Origin: Maricaulis salignorans
GTDB taxonomy: Bacteria > Pseudomonadota > Alphaproteobacteria > Caulobacterales > Aquidulcibacteraceae
Reading direction: 5' to 3'
DNA: 64,000 bases
Assembly: GCA_945891505.1 (NCBI GenBank)
Contig: CAMDDL010000002.1
Coordinates: 105,029 to 169,028 of the forward strand
This document shows positions 1 through 8,811 of the stretch, piece after piece. Under the pieces are notes generated by a model, which ran no database searches, was not told the origin of the DNA, and saw only the letters and a program-made list of their open reading frames with translations. A program made the position numbers and the translations under genes. How positions within the stretch are numbered: position 1 is the first letter of the stretch; the number at the start of each line of letters is the position of its first letter.

Positions 1-240
1 GTCATAGCCGGAATCAGTTTGCCATGACGGCACGTGTGCATCGGAAGTACGATCAATTCCATCAAAGGCCCAGGAAATACCAACAGCTTGTGGATCATCA
101 AACCCAATTGGCATTTCCTGCGCGGGTTCATAATCGGGCCGAATCTTTAAGTCGGAACTGGAAGTATCCACCCCCTCTTCGGATGATGATATAATCGTCG
201 GTTCAAGAGAACCATCTTCCCCGGGTTTTTCCGTGCTCAT
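1..240 (-). CDS. N-terminal part of an unidentified acidic protein (cut by the window edge)
   Basis: An open frame runs leftward from an ATG at 240 to the window edge, giving the first 80 residues. It begins MSTEKPGEDGSLEPT and is rich in Asp, Glu, Ser and Pro, with no signal peptide or membrane helix in the visible part. A GGGGAAG sequence lies a few bases before the ATG, which supports this start. The composition suggests a disordered N-terminal region of a cytoplasmic protein. I do not recognise the family; the rest of the gene lies outside the window. Confidence 0.6.
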   Translation of the reverse strand, partial: MSTEKPGEDGSLEPTIISSSEEGVDTSSSDLKIRPDYEPAQEMPIGFDDPQAVGISWAFDGIDRTSDAHVPSWQTDSGYD

Positions 241-503
241 ACAACTTCCCCAAGCCGTCATCCCATCTTGTTGGGGCCTTTAGGCAAAGTCCACTCAAAT
301 TAGCGGTTAATGGGCGAACTGAGACAAATTGGTGCGCAAATGTGATCAAAGGTTGCCTTTACCCCTAGGGCAAGGCTGGCGGCTTAAAATGGGCAATGCC
401 AGTTTAGTCGCCCGCATCCACTTGCATCATGGCGCGGGACGCGCCAAGACGGCGCCATAAACGTAGCCATAATGGCACTTGTCACACTGCTCTGGGAGTT
501 CAT

Positions 504-1475
504 ATGTCGGTACCTGAAGTTCTATCTCGCCTTCGCATCCCTGTGATCGGGGCACCGCTTTTCATCATTTCCAACCCTGATCTGGTTATTGCTCAATGTA
601 AGGCTGGCGTCGTGGGTTCGTTCCCGGCGCTTAACGCGCGACCTGCCCCTGTGCTTGAAGAATGGTTGGACAAAATCACCACGGAATTGGGTGAGTGGAC
701 TGACAAGAATCCAGACCGTCCAGCTGCGCCATTTGCGGTCAACCAGATCGTGCACAAGACCAATGACCGCCTGATGCATGACGTGGAAGCCTGCGTGAAG
801 TTTAAGGTGCCAGTCGTCATCACCTCGTTGGGTGCCCGCGAAGATGTGAACCAAGCGATCCAGTCTTATGGCGGGATCACTTTGCACGACATCATCAACA
901 ACCGCTTTGCAAAGAAGGCCGTTGAAAAGGGTGCAACTGGCTTGATCGCTGTTTCCGCAGGTGCGGGCGGCCATGCTGGTACTCTGTCGCCTTTTGCTTT
1001 GGTGCAAGAGATCCGCGAATGGTTTGATGGACCCTTGTGCGTATCTGGCTCTATCGCCAATGGCGGTGCTGTTCTAGCTGCCCAAGCCATGGGCGCAGAC
1101 TTTGGCTACATTGGTTCTGCCTTCATCGCGACCGCTGAAGCCAACGCCGAAGAGGCCTACAAGCAAATGATCGTGGACAGCAACGCCGACGACATTATCT
1201 ATTCCAACCTGTTTACTGGCGTGCACGGCAATTACTTGGCCCCATCCGTAGTCAACGCTGGCCTCGACCCCACAAACCTGCCTGAAAGTGACCCATCCGC
1301 GATGAACTTCGGCTCTAGCGGCAATCAATCCAAGAAGGCTTGGCGCGATATTTGGGGCTGCGGCCAAGGCATTGGTGCCGTCAAAAAGGTGGCGACCGCT
1401 GGCGAATTCGTCGACCGATTGGCTGCTGAATATGAAGCGGCAAAAGCGCGCGTTATGGCAGCGCCACTGCGCTAA
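504..1475 (+). CDS. Nitronate monooxygenase (2-nitropropane dioxygenase family)
   Basis: FMN-dependent enzyme of the NMO family, which oxidises alkyl nitronates to carbonyl compounds and nitrite in the cytoplasm. Visible family features, in order, are GAPLFIISNPDL near the N-terminus, GSFPALNARP, the AVNQIVHKTNDR segment, the GAGGHAG motif whose His is the usual catalytic base, GSIANG, and GADFGYIGSAF for FMN phosphate binding. I chose the ATG at 504 (323 aa) because GGGAG ends 5 bases upstream and the protein then starts MSVPEVLSRL. The frame stays open upstream to 429, but that extension is basic and looks non-coding. The true substrate cannot be told from sequence. Confidence 0.88.
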   Translation: MSVPEVLSRLRIPVIGAPLFIISNPDLVIAQCKAGVVGSFPALNARPAPVLEEWLDKITTELGEWTDKNPDRPAAPFAVNQIVHKTNDRLMHDVEACVKFKVPVVITSLGAREDVNQAIQSYGGITLHDIINNRFAKKAVEKGATGLIAVSAGAGGHAGTLSPFALVQEIREWFDGPLCVSGSIANGGAVLAAQAMGADFGYIGSAFIATAEANAEEAYKQMIVDSNADDIIYSNLFTGVHGNYLAPSVVNAGLDPTNLPESDPSAMNFGSSGNQSKKAWRDIWGCGQGIGAVKKVATAGEFVDRLAAEYEAAKARVMAAPLR

Positions 1476-1513
1476 ATCAGGTCTAAACGGTCAATCTATC
1501 CGACCGAACGATC

Positions 1514-1563
1514 AAAAGGGCCATGGTGTCGTCCGTTTTTAGGATTGACGCTATGGCCCTTTT
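1514..1563 (+). repeat. Perfect 11-bp inverted repeat containing the M15 peptidase start codon
   Basis: AAAAGGGCCAT at 1514-1524 is the exact reverse complement of ATGGCCCTTTT at 1553-1563, with 28 bases between. The right arm begins with the ATG of the M15 peptidase gene and is followed by CACTTTT. It may end transcripts of the upstream nitronate monooxygenase gene, or fold so as to hide the peptidase start codon. Which of these is real cannot be decided from sequence. Confidence 0.6.
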
Positions 1564-2017
1564 CACTTTTCCGCCCTCTGCCGCCCAGCTCAACTGGCGC
1601 TGGCCGCATTTCACCCCCATTGAACTCGCCTGCGCCTGTCGCAAGCATTGCAAAGGCGAGTATTTTCACGATCCACGCTTTCTCGACGCCTTAGAGGCCA
1701 TGCGGGCGGAAATGGGGCCGTTGAAGATCCGCTCTGGACATCGCTGCCGCGGCCATAATGCTGCCGTAGGGGGCGTGCCGAATTCTTATCATGCTAAGGC
1801 GATTGCCGCCGACATTGCTGTGACGGGCAAGACGCGTGCGCGCATGCTTCAAGCTGCGGTGAACGCAGGGTTTACGGGCCTAGGCTATGGACGCAGCTTC
1901 CTGCATGTCGATCTTGGGCCCGCCAGAGCTTGGACCTATCCGGGCGCATTAGGGTTTTGGATCAAGGCTTTAGCCTTTGACCCGATGCGTCAGCCTCTCA
2001 AACCGCGCCCAAAATAG
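1553..2017 (+). CDS. M15-type zinc peptidase (D-Ala-D-Ala carboxypeptidase-like)
   Basis: A 154-residue protein resembling the peptidase M15A group, which includes cell-wall carboxypeptidases and phage endolysins. The region SGHRCRGHNAAVGG, then SYHAKAIAADI, then HVDLG gives the His, Asp and His expected to bind zinc. No signal peptide is seen, so export is unclear. The ATG at 1553 follows an AGGA at 1541-1544. An in-frame ATG at 1523 would add ten residues. Both ATGs lie in the arms of a perfect inverted repeat (see the repeat entry). Close kin are often annotated as peptidase M15 or DUF882-like; the substrate is not known. Confidence 0.75.
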   Translation: MALFTFPPSAAQLNWRWPHFTPIELACACRKHCKGEYFHDPRFLDALEAMRAEMGPLKIRSGHRCRGHNAAVGGVPNSYHAKAIAADIAVTGKTRARMLQAAVNAGFTGLGYGRSFLHVDLGPARAWTYPGALGFWIKALAFDPMRQPLKPRPK

Positions 2018-2019
2018 GC

Positions 2020-2907
2020 CTAACCGCCTTTGCCCTTGTTTTTAGCTTCCTTGGCTTCTCGCTCTGCCTTGGTAGGCGGTGGCGGTGCGCTGGCTTTGAT
2101 TTGACGGGCCTGAAGGGCCAAAGCCTCGCCGCGCGCGCCTTCTTCATCTTCACAAGAGACACGATCTTTCAGGATCGGGTCACGCCCGACAACGCAAAGA
2201 CCGCTGGCGGCCACGCGGACATTGCCGACGCTGTCAGCAGGGTCGTTCGTGTCGCGATTGAGAAGTTGGGATGAAACCTCGGCTTGGGCACGCGATTTGA
2301 TCTCTTGCGCGTAAAAAGACAAAGCCGCGCTCTCGCCCGACCGACCCATAGAGCCTGTTGCGCTGGCAAAACGTTGGACGGAATCGGCAAATGCGCGCGG
2401 TGAGATTTTGCCCGAGAAATATAGGCGGCGAGCCAGCACGGCCTCTGCGCCAAAAAAGGTCTCAGCCGAGCGCGGGTCGCGCTTCTCAAAGGCTAAAAAG
2501 CCCAACCGCTTGGATGCTTCCCAAGCAACGGCGTCGCCAGGTTCACCCGGAGGTGCAAGTGTTAGGGCGGCGCGATAGGCAAGCTCGGCCTGACGTAGAT
2601 CGCCAGTCGCACTGGCGGCTGTCCCCGCCTTGAGAGAAGCGCGCGCCGCTTCATCGGTAATGGGCGCGGGCGGGGTAGGTTCTGGTGTTGCGACAGGGGC
2701 CGGGGCCAAGACTTCAACCACGGGGGCCGCAACCTCCTCAACTGGTGCTGCAGCCGGCTTCGGGGGCGTTACCTTCTGAACAACAGGGGGACGCTGGGTG
2801 CGCTTGGACTTACTCTGCTTCTGCCCAGCTGTTTGCGCCAAGGCGAGGCTGCCCAAGGAAGCCGCCATACCGGCAAACAGGAAGAAGGTTGTTTTGGAAG
2901 CTTTCAA
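2020..2907 (-). CDS. Exported proline-rich protein with TPR-like helices
   Basis: A 295-residue protein with a signal peptide ending near ALAQ (residue 25). A lysine and proline/alanine-rich linker follows (about 27-85), then a helical region of about 100 residues whose segment AGTAASATGDLRQAELAYRAAL looks like a tetratricopeptide repeat. It ends in a lysine-rich tail. There are two cysteines in the C-terminal part (GLCVVGRD and VSCEDEE). The start is probably TTG at 2907, preceded by GAGG; the next ATG lies inside the signal sequence. Likely periplasmic; the function is not recognised. A small inverted repeat (TAGAGC/GCTCTA, 2922-2940) lies just upstream. Confidence 0.65.
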   Translation of the reverse strand: MKASKTTFFLFAGMAASLGSLALAQTAGQKQSKSKRTQRPPVVQKVTPPKPAAAPVEEVAAPVVEVLAPAPVATPEPTPPAPITDEAARASLKAGTAASATGDLRQAELAYRAALTLAPPGEPGDAVAWEASKRLGFLAFEKRDPRSAETFFGAEAVLARRLYFSGKISPRAFADSVQRFASATGSMGRSGESAALSFYAQEIKSRAQAEVSSQLLNRDTNDPADSVGNVRVAASGLCVVGRDPILKDRVSCEDEEGARGEALALQARQIKASAPPPPTKAEREAKEAKNKGKGG

Positions 2908-3058
2908 GTGACCCTCGGTTCTAGAGCAAGGTTCGCTCTATCTGAAACAGATAAAGCGGACAAGCTGTTGCTCCAACTTAGATTTAGAGCGCCAAGCTCC
3001 AATGATTAACCATATTAACGAACGTAAGCTACGACGCAACGCGCAACACGCAGAAGGA

Positions 3059-3895
3059 TCAAGGATTTGCTGCATAGTCTTCAAGTAAGGCCGCAACATG
3101 GCGCTCAAGACTTTCCCATTTCTTGTAGGCCCGCACATCAGGCGACGCTTCTTGCCAAGCCTGTTGGAAAGTAGCGGCAAGGGTTTGCTCAGCAAGGAGG
3201 TCTGCCAATTTATAGAGCCGAATACGAATGGTGAATAGGACTGCGCCCGTTTCAGGTAGCCTGCGAATGGTCTGACGTTCAACCCTCACATGAAGTGCAT
3301 CCTTTGCCTCAACAAGGCCCGCTACCCGTGCAGCTTGGCGTAATGGCGTGCCATCGGGTGTATAACGCGCGTCACTCCACTGCACGGTCCAATTGTGTCG
3401 CTCTAGAACAAGCTCATCGCGCAACAGGGAGAACACGCGTGAAATGCGGCCGCCGAGACCGGGGTCGCCGCCCGGTACAGGTCGATGCAGGCCAAACAGG
3501 CTTTTACCAATCGCATCATGGGCCGAGAAAAAGGTGGGACTACACAAACAAAGGGCCGTGTTTGTCCAAGCCCCATCGCGCATTTCCATCAACACTAAGT
3601 CGTCTGAAACCAAACGACTGGCAGCAAATAGGGGAGGTTCGCCAGGATCAAAGCTGTTGCCACAGGCGCTTGAAACCAGCTCTGCTGCTTCGATCTGGCC
3701 GGGCATAGAGCCGGTGATACTGGCAAAGACTGCATCAGATTCCGCATCCATCAGCTCATTCTTCGGCCCGACCCAAAGTGCCTGATCATCAGGCATGAGC
3801 CAGTCTTGCAGCTCAATCGGCGCCAAGCCGACATCAAAACGCGGCGGGCCCTGCTCAAATGGCAGAGGACGAGAGGAGGTTAGTGGATTAGACAC
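3059..3895 (-). CDS. DUF3445 family protein (heme-dependent oxidative N-demethylase alpha-like)
   Basis: A 278-residue protein matching the family of the alpha subunit of heme-dependent oxidative N-demethylase (HODM, DUF3445). The recognisable parts are RFDVGLAPIELQDWLMPDDQ near the N-terminus, an FAASRLVSDDLVLME segment, RISRVFSLLRDELVLERHNW, and VRVERQTIRRLPETGAVLFTIR. Studied members help remove methyl groups from dimethylamine, but most homologues have no tested substrate. It is the last gene of a leftward group with a LuxR-type regulator and a small secreted protein. No beta or gamma HODM subunits are nearby, so the biochemical role is open. Confidence 0.75.
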   Translation of the reverse strand: MSNPLTSSRPLPFEQGPPRFDVGLAPIELQDWLMPDDQALWVGPKNELMDAESDAVFASITGSMPGQIEAAELVSSACGNSFDPGEPPLFAASRLVSDDLVLMEMRDGAWTNTALCLCSPTFFSAHDAIGKSLFGLHRPVPGGDPGLGGRISRVFSLLRDELVLERHNWTVQWSDARYTPDGTPLRQAARVAGLVEAKDALHVRVERQTIRRLPETGAVLFTIRIRLYKLADLLAEQTLAATFQQAWQEASPDVRAYKKWESLERHVAALLEDYAANP

Positions 3896-3981
3896 GCCCT
3901 GTTGAAACCTGTCTGAGCGCAGGTTGCAAGCGGGCAGATGCGGTGAAGCTTCTGCCCGGCTTTAGGACTAACTTGTTTGAA

Positions 3982-4530
3982 TCAGGGCGTCGTTTGAGGG
4001 ACCAAATCATTTGGCCCGATAACGCGATTGGTGGACTTGCTGGGATTGGCCCTACTGGCTGGCGTCGCGCGTTGCCGATAGGTCCAAGAATCCGCTTCAT
4101 CCCCGCACACAGTAGCAAACACGCGTTGTGGCTTTCCATCGGCCCCAATGCGCACATCTTCCTGCGTTTGGCAGGTCGAGTCTGGGTTCACGTCCCCGCT
4201 GAAAATATCAGAGGTGACCTTCAGATCTTGGTCCGGTACTGCCGCGCAACTCGGGGTGGGCTGGCCGGGTGTAACCACGCATAGATTTGACGGACCGAAC
4301 AAGCTTGCCGTCGGATCAAATGCTTCCACATTGGCGTCAGGGCCCGGTTGTTTCGCTGCAGGCCCAGACCAATCAAGCGGCACCGCCCCATCCGGGGTCG
4401 CAATTGCATTCTTTAAACCCGGCACAACGGGACCTGATTGTGATGGGGTCGTGGCACCAGTCTGTGAATCTGGAGAAAGGGGCGATGAGGTCGATAGCGC
4501 GACCATCATAAGGGCCAAAAAGGGAGTCAA
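3982..4530 (-). CDS. Small secreted protein of unknown function
   Basis: A 182-residue protein starting MTPFLALMMVALSTSS, which reads as a short signal peptide. The remainder is rich in Pro, Ser, Thr and Asp and has cysteines at SNLCVV, PSCAAV, STCQT and TVCGD, possibly two disulfide bonds in the periplasm. It starts 12 bases after the end of the LuxR-type regulator gene and on the same strand, so the two are probably co-transcribed. No family was recognised. Confidence 0.6.
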   Translation of the reverse strand: MTPFLALMMVALSTSSPLSPDSQTGATTPSQSGPVVPGLKNAIATPDGAVPLDWSGPAAKQPGPDANVEAFDPTASLFGPSNLCVVTPGQPTPSCAAVPDQDLKVTSDIFSGDVNPDSTCQTQEDVRIGADGKPQRVFATVCGDEADSWTYRQRATPASRANPSKSTNRVIGPNDLVPQTTP

Positions 4531-4542
4531 AGCAAAAACCTC

Positions 4543-5418
4543 TCATGCACGAAACGACGAGATAGCGGATTGGCCGGAAGATGCCTGCGAAGTCTTACTT
4601 TGACGTGAATGCAGACTTGGCTTGGGAAGTCGGTGCGCAAAGGGGTCCTCCAACTTGATCTCAGGGCGTGGTTGGCTTAGCTGATGAACGGACAAATCAC
4701 CCCGTAACAAGGCCCGAACAGCTGCTTGGACACGATTGACGACGCCTAGTTTGCGCGACGCATTGCCCAAATGAAACTGCACGGTCCTCGCAGTCACCCC
4801 AGTCAGCACTCCGATCTCCCAATTAGTTTTACCCTCCAAAACCCAATGCAAACATTCAATTTCACGATTGGTCAGATGCGCAGACTCAGTGGGCTGAAAC
4901 AGGGCCGCGGCCATGAGGCGGCGGACGCGCTGATAGAATGCCATAGCGATATGGCTGAGCGCCTCCTCATCATCGGGGTCAAGGCGGAGCGGCCGTGGCG
5001 TGGCAAACATCATAATGGCTACACAGCCTTGAGGGCCATGCACAAGCGTGGTGATGCCGTCTTTAAACCTTTGCAGACGGTTGGCTTGCACAAAGTCGCG
5101 ATGTTCAGGGCTTCGGGCAGATGCAAAGGCGCGTTGCCACTGGACAGAGCCTGCGCGTTGAATAGCCTGATTGCGGGCCGGATCGGTCCGGCAGCTGGGC
5201 TCCGTGGCATATTGGCGGCGCCAAACGGGATCAAAATTGCCAAAACTCAACAGACTGGTGGGATTCAACATGGGGTTATGAGGCCCAGGGGCCAATTGAT
5301 ACCAGCCAAAGCCACACGCTGTGGCATAGGTGGTCAGAATATGATGGAGGTCGCCTTCACGCCTTGCGGCACGCAACTCTAGTAAAACCGCGGCAGTTAG
5401 GCTTTGAATCTGAGTCAT
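4543..5418 (-). CDS. LuxR-type acyl-homoserine-lactone receptor and transcription regulator
   Basis: A 291-residue regulator with an N-terminal autoinducer-binding domain and a C-terminal LuxR helix-turn-helix (residues 182-240, LTNREIECLHW to KLGVVNRVQAAV). The ligand-pocket residues of TraR/LuxR are present with the exact family spacing: W66, Y70, D79, P80 and W94. This makes real acyl-homoserine-lactone binding likely. The ATG at 5418 follows GGAGA at a good distance; an upstream ATG at 5454 lacks a ribosome site. About 50 polar residues follow the HTH, which is longer than usual. No luxI-type synthase gene lies in the window, so this may be a solo receptor. Confidence 0.87.
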   Translation of the reverse strand: MTQIQSLTAAVLLELRAARREGDLHHILTTYATACGFGWYQLAPGPHNPMLNPTSLLSFGNFDPVWRRQYATEPSCRTDPARNQAIQRAGSVQWQRAFASARSPEHRDFVQANRLQRFKDGITTLVHGPQGCVAIMMFATPRPLRLDPDDEEALSHIAMAFYQRVRRLMAAALFQPTESAHLTNREIECLHWVLEGKTNWEIGVLTGVTARTVQFHLGNASRKLGVVNRVQAAVRALLRGDLSVHQLSQPRPEIKLEDPFAHRLPKPSLHSRQSKTSQASSGQSAISSFRA

Positions 5419-5538
5419 CGCCGTCTCCGTTTGTGTCGCACTCTTCTGGTGCATTTGTAAAATTTATCAATTTTAGATAGTGTTTGGTGATGGCGATAGG
5501 GGGGCGGTGTGTGTTTCCTCCTTGGCATGGGACCGCTC

Positions 5539-8500
5539 TCAATGAAAATCGCGGCTATTGGCGAAGGCGCGTGTGGTCCGTTGTTGCGCTAAAGCACGAT
5601 TGTTGGCTTGGGTCAGCTTGGGATCTTCACGCGGGCTTTGATGCTCGTCGGCGCGTGCCAAGGCCTGAGTGAAGGTGCTGCTGCCATCAGATAATTCAGC
5701 CAGCCGGTGGTTTAAATTCGTCACCCGGTCGGCAATCACATGAATGACGCCATGCTCCCGCTGGAGCCTTCCCCGAATGCCCATGAATTTTGCAGCCAAA
5801 GTCTCGCGACGAAACCGCTCAAAAATCTTGGGCCAAACAATGATATTGGCAGAGCCATCCTCATCTTCTAGCGTCACAAACAGCACGCCTTTGGCCGTGC
5901 CGGGCTTTTGCCGGACCAAAACAAGGCCCGCAATATCAACCCGCGCGCCATTAGGGGCGGTCTTGAGACCTTGGGAAGTCACAAAGCGCTTTTCTGCCAA
6001 TTCAGCGCGGAAAAACGACACCGGATGGGCCTTTAGACTGAGGCGCAGACGGGCGTAATCGTGGACGACCTGCTCACTCAGCGGCATTTCTGGCAGGGCT
6101 GGATCGACTTCTGGGCCATATTCGCTGGCATGCTCAAACAAGGGCAAGGCATGCTCTGCCAGGCCTTTGGCGCGCCAAAGCGCTTGGCGACGATCAAGTT
6201 GTAAGCTTCCCATCGCGTCACCATCGGAAAGCAAATCCATCGCCCGGCCATTGAGGCGGGCGCGTCGTTTCAGGTCTTCAGCATCCCGAAAGGCCCCACC
6301 CCCAGCCCGCGCCGCCACCAAGCGCGCCGCATCAGCCTCTTTGAAACCCTTAATCTCCCGCAAGCCCAAACGCACGGCTTTACGGGTGTGGCCGACACGC
6401 GCTTCCAGCGCATTGTCCCAATCCGAAAAGCCGACATCTGGCGGCAAAACCTCTACGCCATGCTCCTTGGCATCGCGTACCAATTGGGCAGAAGCATAAA
6501 AGCCCATCGGTTGGGCATTGAGAATGGCGGCAAGAAAAACCTCTGGCCAATGCTTCTTCAGCCAAGCCGACACATAAACAATCAGGGCAAAACTGGCCGC
6601 ATGGCTTTCGGGAAAGCCATATTCGCCAAAGCCTTCAATCTGGCGGAAACAGCGCTCGGCAAAGTCTTGCTCATAGCCATTGGCCACCATGCCATCGACC
6701 AAGCGTTTGCCAAATTCATGGATGATGCCAACTTTGCGAAAGGTTGCCATGGCACGGCGCAAACGGTCGGCTTCAGAGGGTGTAAAGCCTGCGGCGACAA
6801 TGGCGATACGCATGGCTTGTTCTTGAAACAACGGCACACCCAGGGTCTTGCCAAGCACCGCCTCCAGCGCCTTAGATGGAAATGTGACCTTTTCCTGGCC
6901 CTGGCGACGGCGCAAATAGGGATGGACCATATCGCCCTGAATAGGGCCTGGGCGAACAATGGCGACTTCAATCACAAGATCATAAAAGGTGCGTGGGCGC
7001 AGCCGGGGCAGCATCGACATTTGCGCCCGGCTTTCAATTTGAAACACCCCAACCGTGTCCGCCGCACAAATCATATCATAAACAGCAGGGTCCTCGGCGG
7101 GAATATCTGCAAGGCCGAGCCGAACGCCATAATCATGCTCTAGAAACTCAAAGGCGCGGGCCACACAGGTCAACATGCCCAAGGCCAGCACATCAATCTT
7201 CAAAATCCCCAGAGCATCCAAATCATCCTTGTCCCACTCGACAAAGGTACGGTCTGGCATGGCCGCATTGCCAATGGGCACCACTTCATCGAGCGGTCCG
7301 CGCGTGATGACAAAGCCGCCGACATGCTGGGATAAATGGCGGGGGAATCCGTGCAGCGTGCGGGCCAACATCATCGTCTGCGCAATCACCGGGGTCGTAA
7401 TGTCCAGACCCGTCATCTTGTGAATCAGGGCGGGATCAACCCCACCCCGGCCCCAGCCCCATACAGACTTGGCCAGGGCTTCTTGGGTATCCCCGCTCAG
7501 CCCCATCACCTTGCCAACTTCCCGCAACGCCGAGCGGCCGCGATAGGAAATCACAACCCCAGCAATGCCAGCCCGGTGGCGGCCAAATTTGTCATAGATA
7601 TATTGGATCACCTCTTCGCGGCGCTCATGCTCAAAGTCGACATCAATATCGGGGGGTTCGCGCCGCTCTGCTGAGATGAAGCGCTCAAACAATAAATCCA
7701 CGCGGATGGGGTCTACGGCGGTGATGCCGAGGCAATAACACACGACCGAATTGGCTGCTGAGCCCCGGCCTTGGCACACAATCCCCCGGCTGCGCGCAAA
7801 GGCGACAACGTCATAAACGGTCAAAAAATAGGGCGCATATTGGAGCTGATCGATGAGCGCATATTCATGATCCAAGGCCGCCCGCACCCGCTCTGGTACC
7901 CCGTCAGGATAGCGACCTTGCGCGCCCAACTCACTCAAACGCATTAAACTATCCATCGGGGTTTCCCCCTGTGCTACAACTTCATCGGGATATTCATAAG
8001 CCAGTTGATCAAGGGAGAAAGTGATCGCATCGAAGAGTTTCTTTTGTACCTGAAGACAATCTTCAAACCCTCTGAAGAGACGGATAATTTCATCAGGGTG
8101 TTTCAAGCATCTTTCGCTATTTTGTAAGCGCAGATAACCCGCTTCCTCCAATATGGTTTTGGTCCGAATACAGGCCAGAACATCGGCCAGAAGCCGCCGT
8201 TCTGAGTGGTGGAACAGTGCGTCCATGGTGGCAATCAAGCGCCCGCGTGTACCTTTAACAAGCCCCACCAATTGGGCAAGACGTTGAAAGTCTGTGCCAT
8301 CGAAAGGCCGGGTTGCCGCGACATAAAGATCAGCGGTTAAAGGCGCGTCGGCCAAGTGGCCTTTGGCTTTATCTAGCCAAGCTTGCGCGAGAATGGGTGG
8401 CGGCACAAGGATGGCACAGGCGCCCTCCATGGCTTCTAGCACGTCGGCTTTCTCTAGGGTGCAAGTGCCCTTGCGCGAGCGGCGGTTGCCGCGCGTCAAA

Positions 8501-8772
8501 CAACGGGTCAGCCGGCCCCAAGCCACCCGGTCTTTGGGGTAAAGGACAGTCTCGAACCCATCGGGCTCAACCAAGCGGGATCCAACAATTAGTCTAAGGC
8601 CTGCTTCTTTGGCGGCCACATGGGCCCGCACAACACCTGCGACTGTATTGATATCGGCCACGCCTAAGCCTTGCAGACCAAGTCCATGGGCTGCCCACAC
8701 CATCTCATCGGGCTGGCTCGCCCCTTTGAGAAACGAGAAACTCGTGGTGGCCAAAGGCTCAAAGATGCGCAT
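5539..8772 (-). CDS. dnaE2: Error-prone DNA polymerase DnaE2 (ImuC)
   Basis: A 1077-residue C-family DNA polymerase, the usual size for DnaE2/ImuC, used for translesion synthesis and damage-induced mutation. The N-terminal PHP domain starts with EPLATTSFSFLKGAS. The polymerase active site PDIDVDFEHERREEV places catalytic aspartates at about D375 and D377. Further C-family blocks include QGRGSAANSVVCY and FGEYGFPESHAASFALI, and there is a C-terminal OB fold (VDIAGLVLVRQKPGTAKGV). The absence of a proofreading exonuclease and the linkage to imuA and imuB separate it from replicative DnaE. It begins 39 bases after imuB and is probably read from the LexA-controlled promoter before imuA. Confidence 0.95.
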   Translation of the reverse strand: MRIFEPLATTSFSFLKGASQPDEMVWAAHGLGLQGLGVADINTVAGVVRAHVAAKEAGLRLIVGSRLVEPDGFETVLYPKDRVAWGRLTRCLTRGNRRSRKGTCTLEKADVLEAMEGACAILVPPPILAQAWLDKAKGHLADAPLTADLYVAATRPFDGTDFQRLAQLVGLVKGTRGRLIATMDALFHHSERRLLADVLACIRTKTILEEAGYLRLQNSERCLKHPDEIIRLFRGFEDCLQVQKKLFDAITFSLDQLAYEYPDEVVAQGETPMDSLMRLSELGAQGRYPDGVPERVRAALDHEYALIDQLQYAPYFLTVYDVVAFARSRGIVCQGRGSAANSVVCYCLGITAVDPIRVDLLFERFISAERREPPDIDVDFEHERREEVIQYIYDKFGRHRAGIAGVVISYRGRSALREVGKVMGLSGDTQEALAKSVWGWGRGGVDPALIHKMTGLDITTPVIAQTMMLARTLHGFPRHLSQHVGGFVITRGPLDEVVPIGNAAMPDRTFVEWDKDDLDALGILKIDVLALGMLTCVARAFEFLEHDYGVRLGLADIPAEDPAVYDMICAADTVGVFQIESRAQMSMLPRLRPRTFYDLVIEVAIVRPGPIQGDMVHPYLRRRQGQEKVTFPSKALEAVLGKTLGVPLFQEQAMRIAIVAAGFTPSEADRLRRAMATFRKVGIIHEFGKRLVDGMVANGYEQDFAERCFRQIEGFGEYGFPESHAASFALIVYVSAWLKKHWPEVFLAAILNAQPMGFYASAQLVRDAKEHGVEVLPPDVGFSDWDNALEARVGHTRKAVRLGLREIKGFKEADAARLVAARAGGGAFRDAEDLKRRARLNGRAMDLLSDGDAMGSLQLDRRQALWRAKGLAEHALPLFEHASEYGPEVDPALPEMPLSEQVVHDYARLRLSLKAHPVSFFRAELAEKRFVTSQGLKTAPNGARVDIAGLVLVRQKPGTAKGVLFVTLEDEDGSANIIVWPKIFERFRRETLAAKFMGIRGRLQREHGVIHVIADRVTNLNHRLAELSDGSSTFTQALARADEHQSPREDPKLTQANNRALAQQRTTRAFANSRDFH

Positions 8773-8811
8773 GGCCGTACCTGAATTGGATCGACACTAA
8801 GCGAAAAGGTT

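Noticed and set aside
2922..2940. TAGAGC/GCTCTA inverted repeat before the TPR-like secreted gene as an operator
   Set aside because: A 6-bp repeat is expected by chance in a window this size and nothing else supports a role.
6388..7143. Plus-strand open frame of 251 codons opposite dnaE2
   Set aside because: The minus strand carries conserved DnaE2 polymerase blocks over the same bases; the plus frame has no domain.
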